DNA of 13,869 nt from Chloroflexota bacterium (GTDB lineage Bacteria; Chloroflexota; Anaerolineae; 4572-78), in assembly GCA_024278015.1 (NCBI GenBank), contig JAJRUC010000015.1, forward strand, positions 1-13,869, read 5' to 3'. Shown here one piece after another: positions 7,397 through 13,479 of the stretch. The notes beneath the pieces were generated by a model. It saw only the letters and a list, made by a program, of their open reading frames with translations, was not told the DNA's origin and did no database searches. Within the stretch, counting starts at the first letter, position 1; each line of letters starts with the position of its first letter. A program made the translations under genes and the position numbers.

Positions 7397-8545
7397 ATGA
7401 AACCTGTTAATAAAAAGCCTGTCCTGTTGATGGTGTCGCTTTTGGCATTAAGCCTGCTGGCTTGTAACCTGCCATACGGCATTGGCCTGTCGAAAACGGG
7501 CGCAGGGGCCAGACTGGCCCAGGGGCCAAATGCCACGCTCGCCCCCACAAACACAGCCACAGCTACGCGCTATCCAACGCTCACGCCCACCAGCAGCCCG
7601 CAGCCCACCGCCACGGCCACCCTGGTGGTTCAGCCCACCGACACCCCCACCGCCGTTTCGGGCGCAACCGGCGTTTCGGCGCAGGTGGGCGGAGACCCCA
7701 CCCAAATCGCCCAGGCGGCCACCGCCACCGCCGCAGAATCGACGGCCACGGCCACGCCCCGCCCCCCCGTGGCCGGCACAGCAGAAGTCATCATTAACGG
7801 TGATTTTGAAGACGCCTGGCCGGACTGGCAGCCCGTAGCCAACGGCTGGACAGCCTTCGATAACGGACAGGCCCATATCGGCTGGTATAAAGATACCTGG
7901 ACCAAAGTTGTGTTCGACGGCGGGCAAGCCCAGCTCATCGAAATTATCAACGACCTGGGGGCAGGCGACCGCTACGCCGGCATCTATCAAACGGTTGATG
8001 TGGTGGCCGGCGCAGAGTACACGCTGGTTATTCACGGCCTGGTTCGCTCGGACGAAGGGAGCGAAGGGCTGTCCGGCGGCGGATACGTGTTGCAATATGG
8101 TCTGGATTACGCCGGCGGAACAGACTGGCAAACAATAACCGACTGGGTTACGTTGCCCTTTCCGGAACATCCCCGCCAAGACCCCAACGCCGATAACGTT
8201 TACAATTACAGTACGCACAGCATCACCATTCGGCCCGGCGGCGCCCGGCTGACCCTGTTCATTCGGGCCTGGAAAAAATGGCCGGATACCTTTGAGGGCA
8301 ATTTCGATGTGGACGGCGTTTCGCTGCGGGGCACGGGCGCGTACCCCACCGCCACCTTCACCCCCACCCCCACCGTCGAACAGCCGGCTCCGTCGGCCAC
8401 CGCCACCCTGGCCCCGGAAATGCCCGCCAGCGGCGGCGAAATTGAGGCCGGGCAACCATCGCGGGCCATCTACATTATCACCATTCTTTCCCTGCTGATA
8501 TTGGCCGCCGGGGCAATTTGGGGCGTTATCAAACGCAATGTGTAA
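7397..8545 (+). CDS. Surface lipoprotein with carbohydrate-binding-like domain and LPXTG-like tail
   Basis: The 382-residue protein starts with a lipoprotein signal peptide: hydrophobic core at about residues 8-22 and a lipobox ending LLAC, with Cys23 as lipidated residue. Residues about 44-125 form a Thr/Pro/Ala-rich linker. Residues about 129-313 look like a beta-sandwich carbohydrate-binding domain of CBM4/9-like type: it opens with IINGDFE, is rich in Trp and Tyr, and ends NFDVDGVSLRG. A second TP-rich linker leads to MPASGG (342-347), a hydrophobic helix (about 357-376) and the basic tail KRNV, which resembles a sortase sorting signal. The ATG has GGGAGG at 7386-7391, 5 nt upstream. The gene is single and divergent from the GH5 operon. 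The glycan ligand is unknown, and the domain assignment is by pattern only. Confidence 0.8.
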   Translation: MKPVNKKPVLLMVSLLALSLLACNLPYGIGLSKTGAGARLAQGPNATLAPTNTATATRYPTLTPTSSPQPTATATLVVQPTDTPTAVSGATGVSAQVGGDPTQIAQAATATAAESTATATPRPPVAGTAEVIINGDFEDAWPDWQPVANGWTAFDNGQAHIGWYKDTWTKVVFDGGQAQLIEIINDLGAGDRYAGIYQTVDVVAGAEYTLVIHGLVRSDEGSEGLSGGGYVLQYGLDYAGGTDWQTITDWVTLPFPEHPRQDPNADNVYNYSTHSITIRPGGARLTLFIRAWKKWPDTFEGNFDVDGVSLRGTGAYPTATFTPTPTVEQPAPSATATLAPEMPASGGEIEAGQPSRAIYIITILSLLILAAGAIWGVIKRNV

Positions 8546-8564
8546 ATTGCGTAACCGGCGCAGG

Positions 8565-8592
8565 CATTTGTAACGGCAAATGGCGTTCTTTT
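8565..8592 (+). terminator. Weak hairpin after the lipoprotein gene
   Basis: catttg (8565-8570) pairs with caaatg (8577-8582) around a 6-nt loop, and the T-rich ttctttt (8586-8592) follows after three bases. The stem is short and AT-rich, so termination would be inefficient. The G/C-rich hairpins of the next element may contribute instead. Confidence 0.25.
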
Positions 8593-8686
8593 GTTGCCTG
8601 CCCCCCTTGAACGGGGGGAAGTAAAATCCACCCCCCTCTTGAAGGGGGGACTGAGGGGGGTGCATAGTTACAACTGCGTTCTTTTG
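8583..8686. repeat. C/G-rich hairpin element flanked by 11-bp direct repeats
   Basis: gcgttcttttg occurs at 8583-8593 and again at 8676-8686. Between the copies lie cccccc/gggggg (8601-8606 with 8613-8618) and cacccccc/ggggggtg (8629-8636 with 8655-8662), with an inner gggggg at 8644-8649 offering alternative pairing. The spacer aaaatcc is shared with the element at 818-928. The direct repeats could be a target-site duplication of a small mobile element. The element fills most of the gap between the lipoprotein gene and the dnaN promoters and has no reading frame. Confidence 0.6.
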
Positions 8687-8695
8687 AGATTAATT

Positions 8696-8724
8696 TTGTA
8701 GAGAGACACAAGTTATAGTATACT
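8696..8724 (+). promoter_or_regulatory. Possible upstream dnaN promoter
   Basis: TTGTAG (8696-8701) and TATACT (8719-8724) are 17 nt apart. The -10 has 5 of 6 consensus bases and is part of the palindrome tagtatacta (8716-8725). The -35 is poor (3 of 6). It is a weaker candidate than the extended -10 downstream. Confidence 0.3.
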
Positions 8725-8734
8725 AAAAATTCGG

Positions 8735-8754
8735 ACCACAACGTGTGGTATAAT
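8735..8754 (+). promoter_or_regulatory. dnaN extended -10 promoter with overlapping inverted repeat
   Basis: A perfect TATAAT (8749-8754) is preceded by TG plus one base (8746-8748), the extended -10 signature. No good -35 lies 17-18 nt upstream. The inverted repeat accaca (8735-8740) with tgtggt (8744-8749) overlaps the -10 by one base and its TG motif entirely, which is a plausible repressor-binding position. Transcription would start near 8761, leaving a leader of about 67 bases before the GTG start. Confidence 0.6.
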
Positions 8755-8827
8755 TTTTAACATTAAACTTACAGAAGCTGTGATAACAGGTTGACGCCAT
8801 GTTACGCGAGGTCAAGGAGGTTCCTAA

Positions 8828-9967
8828 GTGAAAATCTCGTGTCTGCAAGAGAATCTGGCCAAAGGATTAAGCATCATCGGGCGGGCAGTAGCCAATCGAA
8901 GCACCCTGCCGGTGCTGTCGAATGTGTTGCTGGCAACCGACAACGACCGGCTGATGCTGACCGCCAACAATTTGGAAATTGGCATTAACTGCTGGGTTAA
9001 TGCCAAAATAGAGGAAGAAGGCGCGGTGACGGTTCCGGCGCGTTTGTTAACCGAATTTGTCAATTCGCTGCCGCCGGAACGCATCGATCTGGCCCTGGAC
9101 GAGCCAACCCAAACCATCAACCTGCGCTGCGCCCACTTTGAAGCGAACCTGAAAGGTATCGACGCTCAGGAATTTCCGCGCGTACCCAGCCTGGACGCCG
9201 GCGGCGAAATTATTAATCTGGAGCCGGCGGCCCTCAAACAGTTAATTCATCAGGTGACGTTTGCCGCCGCCGTGGAAGAAAGCCGCCCGGTTTTAACCGG
9301 CATCCGGGCCGAATTTCAACACGACCGGTTGGCGATGTCCGGCACAGACGGTTTCCGGCTCTCTACCAAAAACATTCCGCTGGCCCATTCCATCGATGAG
9401 CCGTTTGAGGTTATCATCCCGGCCCGCGCCCTGGCCGAATTGTCTCGCATCATTGCCGACCAGGAAGAGCCGGTGCAGATAGCCGTTACGCCGGCCCAAA
9501 ATCAAATCCTGTTCCATCTCAATAATATCGACTTTGTGTCCCAACTCATCGAAGGCCGCTTCCCCGATGTTTCGCAAATTATTCCCAAAGGGCATAACAC
9601 CCACACCGTTCTGGATACGGCCTCCTTCCTGAAGGCCGCGCGGGTTTCCTATTTATTTGCCAGAGACGCGGCCAACATCGTTAAGGTTGATGTGACGCCG
9701 GGCGAGGATGAATTGGTGGGCGGACGGCTTTTGCTGACGGCCACCAGTCAGGAACTGGGCGACAACATCAGCGAACTGGAGGCCAACGTGCAAGGAGACG
9801 GGGTTGAAATTGCCTTCAACGCCAAATATCTCATTGATGTGCTGAATGTGCTGGACAGCGCCCAGGTTGCGCTGGAAACCAGCGCCCCGGCCAGCCCCGG
9901 CATCATCAAAGGGGTGGGCGATGACACCTTTTTGCATGTCATTATGCCCATGCATCTCTCGCGCTAA
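8828..9967 (+). CDS. dnaN: DNA polymerase III sliding clamp (beta subunit)
   Basis: The 379-residue protein has the length and three-domain layout of bacterial beta clamps (roughly 1-120, 121-245 and 246-379). The dimeric ring holds DNA polymerase III and other partners on DNA. Typical signatures are the N-terminal MKISCLQENLAKGL, the RSTLPVLSNVLL segment, GTDGFRLSTKN, the FPDVSQIIP segment, and the C-terminal FLHVIMPMHLSR. The start is GTG at 8828-8830, supported by a strong AAGGAGG at 8814-8820 with 7-nt spacing; no upstream alternative fits as well. It has its own promoter and a strong terminator, so it is a single-gene unit here, not coupled to dnaA or recF as in many bacteria. Nothing suggests a second-copy or plasmid clamp, but the genome would have to be searched to exclude it. 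Confidence 0.96.
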   Translation: MKISCLQENLAKGLSIIGRAVANRSTLPVLSNVLLATDNDRLMLTANNLEIGINCWVNAKIEEEGAVTVPARLLTEFVNSLPPERIDLALDEPTQTINLRCAHFEANLKGIDAQEFPRVPSLDAGGEIINLEPAALKQLIHQVTFAAAVEESRPVLTGIRAEFQHDRLAMSGTDGFRLSTKNIPLAHSIDEPFEVIIPARALAELSRIIADQEEPVQIAVTPAQNQILFHLNNIDFVSQLIEGRFPDVSQIIPKGHNTHTVLDTASFLKAARVSYLFARDAANIVKVDVTPGEDELVGGRLLLTATSQELGDNISELEANVQGDGVEIAFNAKYLIDVLNVLDSAQVALETSAPASPGIIKGVGDDTFLHVIMPMHLSR

Positions 9968-9982
9968 CCAGATTTGCCTGTT

Positions 9983-10018
9983 AAAAAAGCCGGTGTCCCT
10001 GCGGACACCGGCTTTTTT
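9983..10018 (+). terminator. Strong rho-independent terminator of dnaN (likely bidirectional)
   Basis: A perfect 10-bp GC-rich stem (gccggtgtcc 9989-9998 with ggacaccggc 10003-10012) closes the 4-nt loop ctgc. TTTTTT follows at 10013-10018, and AAAAAA precedes the stem at 9983-9988, so it has terminator form on both strands. It begins 15 bases after the dnaN stop and isolates dnaN from kbl. Confidence 0.95.
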
Positions 10019-10109
10019 AGACTCCGTTGTCGCGTCTCCGGCGCAACAAACCGGCAAAATCATTATCACGCGCCATTTAAAATAACCTGCTATCCTGAAA
10101 CCGATAAAA

Positions 10110-10138
10110 TTGACAGGCCCGGCGAATAGAGTCATAAT
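10110..10138 (+). promoter_or_regulatory. Sigma-70-type promoter of the kbl-qor operon
   Basis: A perfect TTGACA (10110-10115) and CATAAT (10133-10138, 5 of 6) are separated by 17 nt. Transcription would start near 10145, about 50 bases upstream of the kbl start codon. No operator-like dyad was seen nearby. It is the best core promoter match in the window. Confidence 0.75.
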
Positions 10139-10194
10139 TTTACCGGCAAGAAAATCGCCTGTATATATTTCAAACTACGCCACAGGAGGCAAAA

Positions 10195-11397
10195 ATGCCC
10201 GCAAACAAATTGAAGTGGATTGACCGGGAACTGGAATCTCTGCAAAAGCAAGGGCTGCTCACCACTATTCGCTCATTAAGTTCGGCCCAGGGGGCGCGGC
10301 TGGTCATCAATGGCCGGAGTATGCTCAACTTCTGCTCAAACAACTATCTGGGGCTGGCTAATCATCCCCGCTTAAAAGCCGCCGCCCAACAAGCCATCGA
10401 AACATGGGGCGTTGGCCCCGGCGCGGTCAGAACCATCGCCGGCACAATGGATTTGCATCTGGAGATGGAACGTCGTCTGGCGCAATTCAAGGGAGCCGAA
10501 GCGACCATTTCGTTCCAGTCCGGCTTCGCTGCCAATTTAGCCGCCATTCCGGCCCTGGTGGGCAAAGGCGATATTATCTTTTCCGATGCCCTGAATCACG
10601 CCTCTATCATCGATGGCTGCCGCCTTTCCAGAGCCGGCATCAAAGCCTATAAACACAATGACATTGACAATTTGCGCCGCGTGATTGAGGCCAGTATACC
10701 TTTTGAAAAGGCGCTGCTGGTCAGCGACGGCGTCTTTTCAATGGACGGCGATTTGGCCCCGCTGGACAAGCTGGCCGCTGTGGCCGAAGAATACAACCTG
10801 ATTTTGATGGTTGATGATGCGCACGGCGAAGGGGTGGTGGGTCGTGGCGGCAGAGGCATTGTAGACCACTTCGGCCTGCACGGGCGCGTCGATGTTGAAA
10901 TCGGCACGCTGTCGAAGGCGTTTGGAGTGGTGGGCGGCTACGTGGCCGGCAAAAAGACCATTGTAGACTGGCTGCGGCAGCGAGGCCGGCCCTTCCTCTT
11001 TTCCAGCGCCGTCACCCCCGCCGATGTGGCCGCCTGCATTGCCGCCATCGATTTGCTGGAAGAAAGCACTGAACTGGTTGACCGGTTGTGGGCAAACGGC
11101 AACTACTTCAAGCAGGGTATGCGGGCCGCCGGCTTCGATATTGGGCGCAGCGAAACGCCCATTACCCCGGTGATGCTGGGCGATGCCGCCCTCACCCAAA
11201 AATTCAGCCAACGCCTGTTTGAAGAAGGCGTCTTCGGCACGGCTATTGCCTTCCCCACCGTTCCCCAGGGCATGGCCCGCATCCGGGTGATGCTCTCTGC
11301 GGCTCATTTGCGGGCAGACCTGGATGAAGGTCTGGCTGTCTTCAAAAAAGTCGGCAAGGAATTGGGCGTTATTCAAGACAAAAGGAGAAAAATATGA
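10195..11397 (+). CDS. kbl: Glycine C-acetyltransferase (2-amino-3-ketobutyrate CoA ligase)
   Basis: This is a PLP-dependent alpha-oxoamine synthase of 400 residues, the usual length. Kbl cleaves 2-amino-3-ketobutyrate with CoA to glycine and acetyl-CoA in threonine breakdown. Signatures are NFCSNNYLGLANHP (45-58), SDALNHASIIDGCRLS with H135, SDGVFSMDGDLAPL (177-190), the PLP-binding VDDAH (D208, H210), and the Schiff-base Lys241 in GTLSKAFG. The ending RVMLSAAH plus TPVMLGDA is of Kbl type. Close relatives include 8-amino-7-oxononanoate synthase (BioF), and some family members do both reactions, so substrate is not certain. The ATG has AGGAGG at 10184-10189. Its TGA overlaps the ATG of the next gene by four bases, so the two are translationally coupled. 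Confidence 0.9.
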   Translation: MPANKLKWIDRELESLQKQGLLTTIRSLSSAQGARLVINGRSMLNFCSNNYLGLANHPRLKAAAQQAIETWGVGPGAVRTIAGTMDLHLEMERRLAQFKGAEATISFQSGFAANLAAIPALVGKGDIIFSDALNHASIIDGCRLSRAGIKAYKHNDIDNLRRVIEASIPFEKALLVSDGVFSMDGDLAPLDKLAAVAEEYNLILMVDDAHGEGVVGRGGRGIVDHFGLHGRVDVEIGTLSKAFGVVGGYVAGKKTIVDWLRQRGRPFLFSSAVTPADVAACIAAIDLLEESTELVDRLWANGNYFKQGMRAAGFDIGRSETPITPVMLGDAALTQKFSQRLFEEGVFGTAIAFPTVPQGMARIRVMLSAAHLRADLDEGLAVFKKVGKELGVIQDKRRKI

Positions 11398-12362
11398 AAG
11401 CGATTCGAGTGGCGCAACCGGGCGGGCCGGATGTTTTGCAATATGTCGATATTGACCGGCCGCAACCGGCAGGCAGCGAGGTGCGCGTAAAAATTGCGGC
11501 CTGCGGCGTCAATTACATCGACATTTATCACCGCACCGCCCTTTATCCGTTGCCGTTGCCCTTTACCCCCGGTCTGGAAGCGGCGGGCGTGGTTGACGCC
11601 ATTGGTCCGGATGTGACCATGTTCAAGGTGGGTAACCGGGTGGCCTACAGCTCGCAAATTGGGGCGTATGCCGATTACGCCCTGGTTCCGCAAGAAAAAT
11701 TGATAACCGTCCCCGCCGGTATTGACCTGACTTCGGCGGCGGCGGTGATGCTGCAAGGGATGACGGCGCACTATTTGCTGACCAGCACGTATCCGTTGCA
11801 GGCGGGCCAAACCGCGCTCATCCACGCGGCGGCGGGCGGCGTTGGCCTGTTGCTGGTGCAATTAGCCGGACAAATCGGGGCCACGGTCATCGGCACAGTG
11901 TCTACGGCAGAGAAGGCCGACCTGGCCCGCCGGGCCGGGGCCGACCATGTTATTTTGTACACGCAAACAGACTTCACCACAGAGACCAAACGTTTAACCG
12001 GCGGCCGGGGCGTGGATGTGGTTTACGACGGCGTGGGGCAAACCACCTTTGAAGGCAGTTTGAATTCGCTGCGGCCGCGGGGGTACATGGTGCTGTTCGG
12101 GCAGGCCGGCGGGCCGGTGCCTCCTTTTGATTTGGGGGAACTCAACCGGAAAGGCTCGCTGTTCATCACCCGCCCCAGCCTGTTCCATCATATCTCTACC
12201 AGAGAAGAATTTGAGTGGCGGGCCGGAGATTTATTCAAATGGCTGGGCGACGGAAAATTAAACATTCGGGTAGATTGCGTATTGCCCCTCTCGGAAGCGA
12301 GACAGGCGCACATAAAATTGGCCGGCCGGCAAACAGCCGGAAAATTACTGTTGCGCCCCTGA
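11394..12362 (+). CDS. qor: NADPH:quinone oxidoreductase, zinc-free MDR family
   Basis: The 322-residue protein belongs to the medium-chain dehydrogenase/reductase superfamily and matches quinone oxidoreductase along its length: GGPDVLQ (10-16), CGVNYIDIYHR (37-47), the nucleotide-binding HAAAGGVG (144-151), and LNRKGSLFITRPSL (250-263). The structural and catalytic Cys/His zinc ligands of alcohol and threonine dehydrogenases are not at the expected sites, which fits the zinc-free QOR branch. Such enzymes reduce quinones or related enones with NADPH in the cytoplasm. Its ATG overlaps the kbl stop (ATGA at 11394-11397) and has AGGAG at 11383-11387. Kbl is often paired with the zinc-dependent threonine dehydrogenase Tdh; this partner is not Tdh, so a role in threonine catabolism should not be assumed. 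Confidence 0.9.
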   Translation: MKAIRVAQPGGPDVLQYVDIDRPQPAGSEVRVKIAACGVNYIDIYHRTALYPLPLPFTPGLEAAGVVDAIGPDVTMFKVGNRVAYSSQIGAYADYALVPQEKLITVPAGIDLTSAAAVMLQGMTAHYLLTSTYPLQAGQTALIHAAAGGVGLLLVQLAGQIGATVIGTVSTAEKADLARRAGADHVILYTQTDFTTETKRLTGGRGVDVVYDGVGQTTFEGSLNSLRPRGYMVLFGQAGGPVPPFDLGELNRKGSLFITRPSLFHHISTREEFEWRAGDLFKWLGDGKLNIRVDCVLPLSEARQAHIKLAGRQTAGKLLLRP

Positions 12363-12365
12363 AGC

Positions 12366-12397
12366 AAAAAACGGGGACACGGCGTATCGTGTCCCCG
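12366..12397 (-). terminator. Rho-independent terminator for leftward transcription
   Basis: cggggacacg (12372-12381) pairs perfectly with cgtgtccccg (12388-12397) around a 6-nt loop. On the minus strand the hairpin is followed by six T (A run at 12366-12371), so it ends the methyltransferase transcript, whose stop is about 145 bases away. On the plus strand no T run follows, so it would stop qor transcription poorly, though it may still stabilise the qor mRNA 3' end. The rest of the 12363-12540 gap holds nothing I recognise. Confidence 0.85.
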
Positions 12398-12540
12398 CAA
12401 AGCCCTCATAGCCTTGCCCCACCTTCTTGTTAATAGCGAAATAAAACCCGCCGTATCACCGGACAAGCGAATAACAAAACATCACCCGCCCAACAAGCGA
12501 AAATCTGCCGGCCATGAATTTCCGCACTCCGGGCCGTCAT

Positions 12541-13428
12541 TCAGCGCGGCGGCAGTATCGGTTCCCTGAAGTTAAAGATACCGTCTTCAATGGGCCAGTG
12601 TCGCTTGCAAAACAGACAAAGCATGGCCGTTGTAGTTTTATTAAATTGCGCGCTGCCGCAAGCCGGGCACATAAAAAATCCGTCCGGCGGCGGCCCGGAT
12701 TCTTTTTTTGCCGCCGCTTGCAGAAAGACGCTGGGCGTTAATTGCCACCAGCGTCCGGTGGGTTGGACCAGGCCGTCAATTGAAGCCAGCAGACGCGGCG
12801 AAAATAATTTCTTCAGGAGCGGCAGGCGAAAATGGGAGACCGTCCGCACGGCCTGTACCTCAAAGCCGGCCTCCGGAAATTGTTGTTTCATCCAGGCCGG
12901 GTGGAAGTCGATATTCAATTCGACAAATTCGTAGGGGTCAAGCGAAAAGGGATTCCAGCTTTGCCGTCGAAGCAGCCAGCGGGCGATGGCCTTGATATTG
13001 TGCTTGCTGGCAAATTCGATGACGGCCGTACCCTGGGGGCGCAGCGCGGCCTGCAATTGTTGCAAGGCGGCCGGGACATTAACCAGATGGTGCATAACCC
13101 GAATCATCACCAGGGTATCAAACAAATTGGGGACAAAGGGCAGGTGGTAGACATCGGCCACCACAAAGACAAAACGGCTGTCTGTTCCCAAATATCGACG
13201 CGCTTCTTCCAACTGGGTGCGGGCGTAATCAAGCAGAACCACGGTTTCGTATTTATCGTACATATCAACCATGCGGCCAAAGCCGGCTCCCACTTCCAGA
13301 ATACGTCTGCCGGTGGGCGGAAGCATGTGCGTCATGGCAATGCGTTCCCTCAGGTCTTCGTAACGGCGATTTTGATTCCAGAAGTCTGTTCTGTACCGGC
13401 TGCCTTCGTAATTGCAAATTCGGGTCAA
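12541..13428 (-). CDS. SAM-dependent methyltransferase with C-terminal Trm112-like zinc ribbon
   Basis: The 295-residue protein has a class I methyltransferase fold (about 35-150): SAM-binding motif I ILEVGAGFGR (43-52), acidic Asp67 at the end of beta-2, and ADVYHLPF (91-98) before a methyltransferase-11-like MIRVMHHL. Residues about 254-287 form a small zinc ribbon, with CPAC (C254, C257) and CLFC (C271, C274), then WPIEDGIFNF, which resembles Trm112/UPF0434 domains. The target (small molecule, lipid or glycan) is not known. The start is TTG at 13428, with an AGGTGAGG-like ribosome-binding site just upstream; the next in-frame ATG is residue 32, already within the conserved region. It follows a sugar-phosphate transferase with a 51-base gap containing parS, so it probably belongs to a polysaccharide gene cluster. 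Confidence 0.82.
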   Translation of the reverse strand: MTRICNYEGSRYRTDFWNQNRRYEDLRERIAMTHMLPPTGRRILEVGAGFGRMVDMYDKYETVVLLDYARTQLEEARRYLGTDSRFVFVVADVYHLPFVPNLFDTLVMIRVMHHLVNVPAALQQLQAALRPQGTAVIEFASKHNIKAIARWLLRRQSWNPFSLDPYEFVELNIDFHPAWMKQQFPEAGFEVQAVRTVSHFRLPLLKKLFSPRLLASIDGLVQPTGRWWQLTPSVFLQAAAKKESGPPPDGFFMCPACGSAQFNKTTTAMLCLFCKRHWPIEDGIFNFREPILPPR

Positions 13429-13451
13429 TGGTTCCTCACCTGGCCCGGATG

Positions 13452-13467
13452 TGTTTCACGTGAAACA
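13452..13467. other. parS: parS site (ParB/Spo0J binding palindrome)
   Basis: tgtttcacgtgaaaca is a perfect 16-bp palindrome and matches the widely conserved bacterial parS consensus TGTTNCACGTGAAACA at every position; the symmetry extends one base each side (13451-13468). ParB loads at parS, spreads on DNA and recruits SMC, acting in segregation of the origin region. The site lies in the 51-base spacer between two genes rather than inside a coding region. Neither parA nor parB is in the window. A chance match to a fixed 16-mer in 14 kb is very unlikely. Confidence 0.93.
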
Positions 13468-13479
13468 CGCCCGGCTCGT

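Noticed and set aside
7448..8665. A 405-codon open frame on the minus strand
   Set aside because: It is antisense to the lipoprotein gene and very rich in Gly and Arg, which comes from the complement of the Thr/Pro/Ala codons. It has no ribosome-binding site or recognisable domain.
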